The notes under the pieces are model-generated. The model made no database searches. It had not been told where the DNA came from and was given only the letters and a program-made list of their open reading frames with translations. The position numbers and the translations under genes are program-made. From NCBI GenBank assembly GCA_003157485.1, contig PMJQ01000129.1:1-35155 (forward strand): a stretch of DNA of 35,155 bases. The letters are read 5' to 3'. Source of the stretch: Ignavibacteriota bacterium. GTDB lineage: Bacteria > Bacteroidota > Ignavibacteria > UBA10030 > UBA6906. Position 1 is the first letter of the stretch; each line of letters begins with the position of its first letter. Below, piece by piece: positions 23,784-29,747 of this stretch.

Positions 23784-24320
23784 GTGCTGATATTCATTTC
23801 GATTGCCCTTGCGTCGTTTATACTCCTTGCCGGTTCGTTCTTCTTCGGGCACGATCATGACACCGACCACGCCGATGCCGGCCATGGCACCGACGGTCAC
23901 GATCTCAGCCACGACGCCGATCCGACGATAAGCTTCTTTTCCATGAAGGTGATCGCCACGCTCACAATGGGATTCGGCGCCGCGGGCGCGATTGCCAGGG
24001 CGTACGGCGCTGATTACCTCGTGTCGTCGTTCGTCGGGCTTGCCTCCGGGATCGCCCTTTCTCTCCTCATGTATTTCATACTTGGCCTGATCTACAGGCA
24101 GCAGGCGTCATCGATCGTGCCGACCTCCTCCGCGCTCGGTCAGACGGGCATCGTGCAAACGGGGATCAGCCCGGGCGTCCTCGGCGAGGTCAGCCTGAAT
24201 GTCGGCGGCCAGTACATGACCTACCTGGCAAAATCCACAGCGGCGACGGAGATCCCGAAGGGGCGCACGGTGAAAGTCGTGGGCCTGATCGGGAGTCAGC
24301 TCGTCGTCGAGGAAGTCTAA
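23784..24320 (+). CDS. NfeD-like membrane protein with His/Asp-rich loop
   Basis: This encodes 178 residues. One membrane helix (1-22) is followed by a His/Asp-rich loop (about 23-46) that begins HDHDTDHADAGH, then two more helices (about 52-75 and 83-103). A C-terminal OB-like beta domain (about 115-178) reads LGQTGIVQTGI...VVGLIGSQLVVEEV, typical of NfeD-family proteins. NfeD-type proteins work with SPFH proteins in membrane microdomains, as YuaF with FloT in Bacillus. The flotillin gene follows 32 bp later, supporting the same pairing. The loop could bind divalent metal. Start is GTG with GGGAGG upstream. Confidence 0.82.
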   Translation: MLIFISIALASFILLAGSFFFGHDHDTDHADAGHGTDGHDLSHDADPTISFFSMKVIATLTMGFGAAGAIARAYGADYLVSSFVGLASGIALSLLMYFILGLIYRQQASSIVPTSSALGQTGIVQTGISPGVLGEVSLNVGGQYMTYLAKSTAATEIPKGRTVKVVGLIGSQLVVEEV

Positions 24321-24352
24321 CGGCATCACACGTCATACACGGAGCTACCGCA

Positions 24353-25909
24353 ATGGAGAACCTCATAATACCATTCATGATCATATTCCTTGCCCTCGCG
24401 TTCATCATCGTTCTGCGGGTGATTGCGAGCCGGTACAAGAAGATCCCGCCGAATGCCGTCGGCATTTTCTACGGGAGAAAGTACACGCACAAAGATCCGG
24501 CAACGGGGAAAGAAACGATCCTCGGGTTTAAGGTTGTCGGCGGGGGCGGGCGGATCATCATCCCGTTCGTCGAATCATACCAGGAGATGTCCACGGCCGC
24601 GTTTCAGACCGAGATCGACGAGAAGGGGATCCCGAACAAGGACAACGTCAAGATCAACGTCAAGGGCGTTGCGACGTGCAAGATCTCGTCGATTCCCGAA
24701 GATCTCGGGAACGCGGTGCAGTCATTCCTGGGGAAGAACGTCGACGAGATCAAGGCGTTCGTGCAGAACATCCTGAAGGGGCACCTTCGCTCCATTATCG
24801 GCAAGCTCGACATCGACAGCCTGCTTCGTGAACGCGACCAGTTTAACAAGAAGGTCGTCGAGGAGTCGGCGGAGGAATTGAAGCGGCTGGGGATACAGAT
24901 CATCACGCTCGTGATCCAGGAGGTGAACGACGAGTACGGCTACATCGACGCGCTGGGAAAACGCGCGGTGGCCGAGGCGGTCAGGGACGCGAACATCAAG
25001 GTCGCGGAGGCGGACCGCGACGCCGCTATCAGGGTGAGCACCGCCCAGAAGGAATCTGCGACTGTCCGCGCGGGAAACGAGGCCTCCATCGCGGAGGCGG
25101 AGATGGGGCGTGACATCAAGAAAGCCGAGTTCAAGGTCAAGACCGATACGAAGCGTGCGGAGGCCGAAAAGGCGCTCGACATCGCCAATGCGGATCAGGA
25201 GAAGACGCTCCGCGTCAAGCAGGCCGACAGGGACGCCGCGGAGCGCGAGGCGCAGATCAAGGTCCAGGAAATGGAAGCCGTACGGAAGCAGCGGGAGCTC
25301 GACGCATCCGTCGTGAAGATCGCGGAGGCCGAGAGACAGAAGAAGGTCATCGAGGCGGACGCGACGAAACAGCAGGTGATTTTGCAGGCGGAGGCCGAGA
25401 TGCAGCGTCTCATGAAGGAGGCGGAAGGGAAGAAGAACGCAGATACGTTCCTCGGCGAGGGGGAGGCGGCCAAGACGCGCGCGACTCTCCTTGCGATCGC
25501 CGAAGGAGAGGCCGCGAAGAAGAAACAGGCGCTCATCGCCGAGGCCGAAGGGACCACGCAGCTCGCGGCCGCGCTGGCGAAAATGACGACCGATGCCCGG
25601 CTGATCCTCATCATGGACCGGCTCCCGGTCCTCTTCGACAGGGGAGGCGACGCGCTTTCCAAGGTCGCCGCTGCCGTGTTTTCGAGTGTCGCGGCGCCGC
25701 TGGGGAGCATCGACAGGCTTGAGATCGTGGACATGGGGTCGGGCCGGGGCCTGGAGCAGATGAGCTCTGTCGTCCCGAACACGGTCTTCCGTACGATTGC
25801 CGCCGCGAAAGCGCAGGGTATTGACATTTCGAAGATGTTGAATTTCCTTGGAGTAGACATCGAGGAGGCGTTGAAGAAGCTGACGACCGATCCCGGCGCC
25901 ACAAAATGA
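24353..25909 (+). CDS. floA/floT-like: flotillin (SPFH-domain protein)
   Basis: This encodes 518 residues. A hydrophobic N-terminal anchor (about 4-24) is followed by an SPFH/Band 7 domain (about 35-200). A long Ala/Glu/Lys-rich coiled-coil flotillin domain (about 200-410) has repeated AEA patterns, and a C-terminal tail includes a hydrophobic stretch (KVAAAVFSSVAAPLGS). Flotillins assemble large rings on the inner membrane that organise microdomains and influence fluidity and protein complexes. It is co-transcribed with the NfeD-like gene. The gene ends before a hairpin at 25923-25945. Family assignment is firm; the specific name is less so because bacterial flotillins have several subgroups. 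Confidence 0.93.
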   Translation: MENLIIPFMIIFLALAFIIVLRVIASRYKKIPPNAVGIFYGRKYTHKDPATGKETILGFKVVGGGGRIIIPFVESYQEMSTAAFQTEIDEKGIPNKDNVKINVKGVATCKISSIPEDLGNAVQSFLGKNVDEIKAFVQNILKGHLRSIIGKLDIDSLLRERDQFNKKVVEESAEELKRLGIQIITLVIQEVNDEYGYIDALGKRAVAEAVRDANIKVAEADRDAAIRVSTAQKESATVRAGNEASIAEAEMGRDIKKAEFKVKTDTKRAEAEKALDIANADQEKTLRVKQADRDAAEREAQIKVQEMEAVRKQRELDASVVKIAEAERQKKVIEADATKQQVILQAEAEMQRLMKEAEGKKNADTFLGEGEAAKTRATLLAIAEGEAAKKKQALIAEAEGTTQLAAALAKMTTDARLILIMDRLPVLFDRGGDALSKVAAAVFSSVAAPLGSIDRLEIVDMGSGRGLEQMSSVVPNTVFRTIAAAKAQGIDISKMLNFLGVDIEEALKKLTTDPGATK

Positions 25910-25922
25910 ACCCTGACACCGG

Positions 25923-25945
25923 ATGCCCCCTTAGCACGGGGGCAT
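25923..25945 (+). terminator. hairpin after the flotillin gene
   Basis: ATGCCCCC (25923-25930) pairs perfectly with GGGGGCAT (25938-25945) around a seven-base loop, 13 bp after the flotillin stop. The T tract is poor (ATGCGTAATTT), so strength is uncertain. Confidence 0.5.
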
Positions 25946-25949
25946 ATGC

Positions 25950-25965
25950 GTAATTTCGGAGTAAC
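25950..25965 (+). promoter_or_regulatory. two-unit GTAAC-type direct repeat, weak Pho-box-like candidate
   Basis: GTAAT (25950) and GTAAC (25961) are 11 bp apart, the same register as the arrays near 4858, 7399 and 8020. Only two units exist and no -10 lies 10 bp downstream, so this member is doubtful. It precedes the carbonic-anhydrase-like gene by 89 bp. Confidence 0.25.
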
Positions 25966-26053
25966 GCTCGGCCTGCGGCGAAGACGTCGTGAAGTCTTCC
26001 CGTCGAATCTCTCCCCCCCGGAGGGGGAAATCCTGACACCAACGGTATGACTC

Positions 26054-26554
26054 ATGGACACGCCCGCTGAGGAGCACGTCTACCATCTTTCGGATTCGCA
26101 TCCGAAAGCGATTGTTGTGTATTGCAGCGATAACCGCTTCCAGAACGCGTTCCGCGAATTCATCGCCAACGAACTCCATCTCGCGGAGGGAGAATACATC
26201 CCGATGGTTCTCTCGGGTGGCGTTGCGTCCCTCTCCGAGCCGCTCAGGCTCCCCAAGGAGTTCAAGTACGTCAAGGAGCGTGTCGAGTTCTTCCTCGAGC
26301 GGTTCACGACGGTGCGGCGGATCGTCCTTATCAATCACGAAGACTGCCGCCATTACGAGGCGCTGAAGTCCTCCCTCGGCTCCGTCTTCCTCCAGCACGT
26401 GAGCCATATGAGCGAAAGGCAGACAAAGGACCTGGCGGCGGCCGCAAAAGCGTTGCTCGCCCTGGGCGCCCCGGGTCTCCAGATCGATCTCTACTACGCC
26501 AGGATAGTGAAAAACGGCGCCGCCACGGTGCAGTTTGAGAAGATTACCCCTTAA
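26054..26554 (+). CDS. beta-carbonic-anhydrase-like protein
   Basis: This encodes 166 residues. It contains CSDNR (Cys24, Asp26, Arg28), the first zinc ligand and Asp-Arg dyad of beta-carbonic anhydrases. A Gly-rich SGGVASL follows at 54-60, then NHEDC (His95, Cys98), the HxxC second half of the zinc site. Overall similarity beyond these motifs appears low and the protein is shorter than classic enzymes (about 200 residues), so it is a divergent or minimal member; activity on CO2 is not assured. It is cytoplasmic, with no signal peptide. The leader contains several hairpins and a two-unit 11-bp repeat. No clear ribosome site is seen before the ATG. Confidence 0.75.
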   Translation: MDTPAEEHVYHLSDSHPKAIVVYCSDNRFQNAFREFIANELHLAEGEYIPMVLSGGVASLSEPLRLPKEFKYVKERVEFFLERFTTVRRIVLINHEDCRHYEALKSSLGSVFLQHVSHMSERQTKDLAAAAKALLALGAPGLQIDLYYARIVKNGAATVQFEKITP

Positions 26555-26669
26555 ACCAATCGTGTGGAGGGATGTCTAAATCGTGCGGAGTGCGATTTCG
26601 CTGTCGCCGGACGGAGTGAACTGCACCCCCGCTCCTCCCTCAATTACTCACCTCATGAGGATTCCCCGT

Positions 26670-28394
26670 ATGAAGCACGAGATGACAAGGATCATCGTCC
26701 TTTGTGTTCTCGGCTCGGGCATTGCGCTTGCCCAGATGCCCCACGAGAAGATCGATACCGCTGCAATTGCCAGAATCAAGGAAGAAGGATTGAAACACTC
26801 CCGCGTCATGGAGATTCTCGGTGCGCTCTCGGATGTCTACGGGCCGCGGCTGGGCTGGTCTCCTGAATTCAAACGGGCCGCGGAATGGGCCGGGAAGGAA
26901 CTGAAAGGATGGGGCGTCGAAAACGTCCACTACCACCACTGGGCGCCCCTCGGCAAGGGCTGGACGCTGAAGGATTTTCATGCGATGGTGAAGTCGCCCG
27001 TTCCGTTCCCCGTCATCGCCTATCCCGCGGCATGGTCACCGGGTCTTGATGAATCGGAGGCGGAGGTAGTGTATCTTGACGTGAAAAAGCCGGAGGACTT
27101 TGACGCATACAAGGGGAAACTGAAGGGGAAATTCGTCCTCATCAGCGCCCCGTCGGAACTGAAGGCGCACTTCGAGCCTCAGGGAGAACGGCTGGCAGAT
27201 TCCGCGCTTCTGAAGCTGGCGAATGCCGACATGCCTGCGGGTCTGCGTGGAGGAAGAAGGGGATTCGGGCGCGTTCCGACGCTTGATTCGATGTTCGTGA
27301 TAATGCGCCGGTTCAACCCTTCCGTCGACAGCCCGACGGTGATCATGCGCTGGCAGGAAATGCAGGTGGGCCTGCGCAAGCTCGAGTTCGCCGGGAAGGA
27401 GGGCGCCCTGGCGGTGATCACCGAGGGAAGGGGAGACGACGGGACTGTCCTCGTCCAGGCGGCGGCCGTTCCCCAGTCTCCCGACGTGCCGTTCAATCAG
27501 CGCATGCAGCCGTACGACCCGAAAGCTCCGGAGATCATTCCCCAGGTTGTTTTTGCCTCCGAAAACTACAACCGGATCGTGCGGATGATCCAGTTTGGTG
27601 AAAAGGTGAAGCTCGATATGAACCTCGAAGTCAGCATGACGAAGGCGGACTCCGGGTTCGATATCATCGGCGAGATCCCCGGCACCGATCTGAAAGACGA
27701 GATTGTCATGATCGGGGCCCACTTCGACAGCTGGCACAGCGGCACGGGGGCGACGGACAACGGCACCGGGAGCGCCGCCTGTATGGAGGCGATGCGCATT
27801 CTCGAAACCGTGATGAAACACGACGGGCTCAAATCCCGGCGGACGATACGGATCGGCCTCTGGGGTTCGGAGGAGGAGGGGCTCATCGGTTCGCGTGAGT
27901 ACGTTTCCGCCGTGTTCGGCAGGCGGGAAGGGGGGCAGCCTGGCGGATTCCCCGGCGGCGGGGGCGGGGGAGAATTGAAGACGACTCCCGAATACGACAA
28001 ACTCTCCGTCTACTTCAACCACGACAACGGCAGCGGGCGCATCCGGGGCATCTACCTGCAGGGGAATGAGGCCGCGCGGCCGATATTCCGGAGCTGGTTC
28101 AGCGCGTACGGCGACCCGACGGCGCAGACGATTACGATCGAGAACACCGGTGGAACCGATCACCAGTCGTTCGACGGGATCGGGCTCCCCGGTTTCCAGT
28201 TCATACAGGACCCCCTGGAATACGAGACGCGGACGCACCACTATAATATGGATGTGTTCGACAGGGTGCAGGCGCCGGACATGGAGCAGGCTGCGACGAT
28301 ACTCGCAGTCTTCGCGTACACCGCCGCCAACATGGATGCGAAATTCCCCAGGAAGCCTGCGCAGGGAGGCGGGCTGCGCCCATCGTCGTTCTGA
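26670..28394 (+). CDS. secreted M28-family zinc aminopeptidase with PA-type insert
   Basis: This encodes 574 residues with a signal peptide (about 1-22). A protease-associated-like insert spans about 115-290, followed by an M28 catalytic domain. The di-zinc ligands and catalytic residues are in order: His351-x-Asp353 (GAHFDSW), Asp363 (ATDNGTG), Glu401-Glu402 (GSEEEG), Asp452 (NHDNGSG) and His498 (TDHQSFDG). It should remove N-terminal residues from peptides in the periplasm or outside the cell. A Gly-rich loop lies near 425-440. ATG 26670 has GAGGA eight bases upstream and starts the signal peptide cleanly; the frame extends to 26583 without support. A strong terminator follows. Confidence 0.9.
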   Translation: MKHEMTRIIVLCVLGSGIALAQMPHEKIDTAAIARIKEEGLKHSRVMEILGALSDVYGPRLGWSPEFKRAAEWAGKELKGWGVENVHYHHWAPLGKGWTLKDFHAMVKSPVPFPVIAYPAAWSPGLDESEAEVVYLDVKKPEDFDAYKGKLKGKFVLISAPSELKAHFEPQGERLADSALLKLANADMPAGLRGGRRGFGRVPTLDSMFVIMRRFNPSVDSPTVIMRWQEMQVGLRKLEFAGKEGALAVITEGRGDDGTVLVQAAAVPQSPDVPFNQRMQPYDPKAPEIIPQVVFASENYNRIVRMIQFGEKVKLDMNLEVSMTKADSGFDIIGEIPGTDLKDEIVMIGAHFDSWHSGTGATDNGTGSAACMEAMRILETVMKHDGLKSRRTIRIGLWGSEEEGLIGSREYVSAVFGRREGGQPGGFPGGGGGGELKTTPEYDKLSVYFNHDNGSGRIRGIYLQGNEAARPIFRSWFSAYGDPTAQTITIENTGGTDHQSFDGIGLPGFQFIQDPLEYETRTHHYNMDVFDRVQAPDMEQAATILAVFAYTAANMDAKFPRKPAQGGGLRPSSF

Positions 28395-28411
28395 ACGCAG
28401 AGCATATTTCC

Positions 28412-28450
28412 GGGAAGCCGTTCCGGCAGTCCGGGGCGGCTTCCCTTTTT
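28412..28450 (+). terminator. intrinsic terminator after the M28 peptidase gene
   Basis: GGGAAGCCG (28412-28420) pairs with CGGCTTCCC (28437-28445), a perfect 9-bp stem with a 16-base loop, followed directly by TTTTT (28446-28450). Confidence 0.85.
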
Positions 28451-28513
28451 GCTCTTGACAGATATCACATTCCCTTCCTGTCGGCTTCTTCTCACACGAC
28501 CTTTCGCCGTAAT

Positions 28514-28534
28514 TTGTGATGATGCACATCACAA
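28514..28534. promoter_or_regulatory. 8-bp inverted repeat, likely operator
   Basis: TTGTGATG (28514-28521) and CATCACAA (28527-28534) are perfect complements with a five-base centre. It resembles sites of dimeric helix-turn-helix regulators (TGTGA...TCACA, with wider spacing than CRP sites). It is centred about 70 bp before the predicted start of the promoter at 28560-28588. Confidence 0.5.
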
Positions 28535-28559
28535 TGTCCATGGAATCGTCCCCGGGCAA

Positions 28560-28597
28560 TTGACATTCGCGCCTGGTGTGCGTATGATGACACACCA
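28560..28597 (+). promoter_or_regulatory. strong sigma70-like promoter with overlapping operator
   Basis: TTGACA (28560-28565) and TATGAT (28583-28588) are separated by exactly 17 bp, a near-consensus promoter. TGGTGTG (28574-28580) and CACACCA (28591-28597) form a perfect 7-bp inverted repeat around the -10, a likely repressor site. The transcript would start near 28595 and reach the gene at 28704 with a leader of about 110 nt. Confidence 0.65.
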
Positions 28598-28703
28598 TTC
28601 CGTTACACCCTGTTGGCGTTCCAGTGCCGGTCTTTTCACATTTTTGCCGTCGAATCGTTCCGTTGCTGATCCTTACACATCCCACATTCTGGAGACCCCC
28701 CCG

Positions 28704-29000
28704 ATGGATCTCAAAGGACTTCTGTTTGGAGAACCCGCGAAGCCGCAGATGAACATCAAGAGCGAATTCGACGTCAAGATCGAGCGCAAGGTGAACAACC
28801 GCCCGATGCATTTTGACGCGCGCGTGAAAGGTCACTTTGTCCCGAAAGGAGGGAAAGCGGAGTTCGTGACGGACGAAATCTACGTCAACGGGATGCCGAA
28901 CGTGAATCTCCGTGATCTCTTCCCGAAGGAGCTGAAAGAGGTCCAGAAATACGCCCTTTCCGTGGAATATCCAAAGGCCTTATCAAGGAAACTCCGTTGA
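28704..29000 (+). CDS. small soluble protein of unknown function
   Basis: This encodes 98 residues, charged, with no signal peptide or membrane segment. The first half reads as alternating strands (FDVKIERKV, FDARVKGHF), the last part is basic and probably helical. GGAG lies nine bases before the ATG, and the frame upstream to 28449 overlaps the terminator and promoter, so it is not coding. Expression should be controlled by the near-consensus promoter and dyads in the 300-bp region upstream. I recognise no family. Confidence 0.62.
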   Translation: MDLKGLLFGEPAKPQMNIKSEFDVKIERKVNNRPMHFDARVKGHFVPKGGKAEFVTDEIYVNGMPNVNLRDLFPKELKEVQKYALSVEYPKALSRKLR

Positions 29001-29090
29001 GATGTCCCGCCTGACCGGCATCCTCTCCCGGGAGAAGTGTCGAAGATATGCGGCCGGTTTCAGGAGATTACATTAGGAAGGATTGTGTTC

Positions 29091-29747
29091 ATGCGCGTTC
29101 TTGCATTCAGTGATCTGCACGGATCGATAGACATCGTCGAGAGAGTTCTGGCCCTGGAGCGCGGCTTCGATGCTGTGGTCCTCGCGGGAGATATCACGAC
29201 GGCGGGAACCCCTTCGGAACTGGAAAAGACGATCGGGAGGGTCGCGGCGTTCAGGAAGCCCGTCCTTGCGGTCGCCGGGAATATGGACCCGCTCCCGCTT
29301 GAGCGGAAGCTCCAGCAGCTCGGCGTCTCGATAGATTCTCGCGGGGTAACGATCGGTGAGGCGGGGTTTTTCGGCGTGTCGGCGGCGCCTGCAACCCCGA
29401 TGCACACGCCGAACGAGCTTTCGGAAAGGGAAATCATGGCGCGGGCGGAAGCCGGATGGAAATGCGTTACTGCGGCGCGCTGGAAGATATTCGTCCCACA
29501 TGCGGCGCCGAAGGATACCGCCCTGGATCTCCTCCCCTCGGGAAAACACGCCGGCAGTCTGGCGATACGGGACTTCATCCGCCGGAGGAAACCCGACGCC
29601 ACGATCTGCGGCCATATACACGAGGCCCGCGGCGTCGACACGGTCGACGGCAAGCCGGCCGTGAATTGCGGCCCTGCCGGCAAGGGGTATTATGCCGTAA
29701 TGACGATCGGAGACGAGATCGTTCTCGAGAACTGTTCTCTCAGATGA
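29091..29747 (+). CDS. calcineurin-like metallophosphoesterase
   Basis: This encodes 218 residues with the metal-binding series of the superfamily: SDLHGS (Asp8, His10), LAGDITT, AGNMD in place of the usual GNHE, a His in VPHAAP, and CGHIHEARG (GHxH). Such enzymes hydrolyse phosphomonoesters or diesters with two metal ions; small cytoplasmic members act on cyclic dinucleotide-like or nucleotide substrates, but the substrate here is unknown. The change of the GNHE His to Met is notable because that His normally helps protonate the leaving group. ATG 29091 has AGGAAGGA upstream and begins the first beta strand; 18 extra codons to 29037 are unlikely. Its 3' end overlaps the convergent phosphatase gene by eight bases. 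Confidence 0.85.
   Translation: MRVLAFSDLHGSIDIVERVLALERGFDAVVLAGDITTAGTPSELEKTIGRVAAFRKPVLAVAGNMDPLPLERKLQQLGVSIDSRGVTIGEAGFFGVSAAPATPMHTPNELSEREIMARAEAGWKCVTAARWKIFVPHAAPKDTALDLLPSGKHAGSLAIRDFIRRRKPDATICGHIHEARGVDTVDGKPAVNCGPAGKGYYAVMTIGDEIVLENCSLR

Noticed and set aside
27036-28835. 599-codon open frame antisense to the M28 peptidase gene
   Set aside because: It runs through a strong terminator and promoter of the plus strand and has no recognisable motif.
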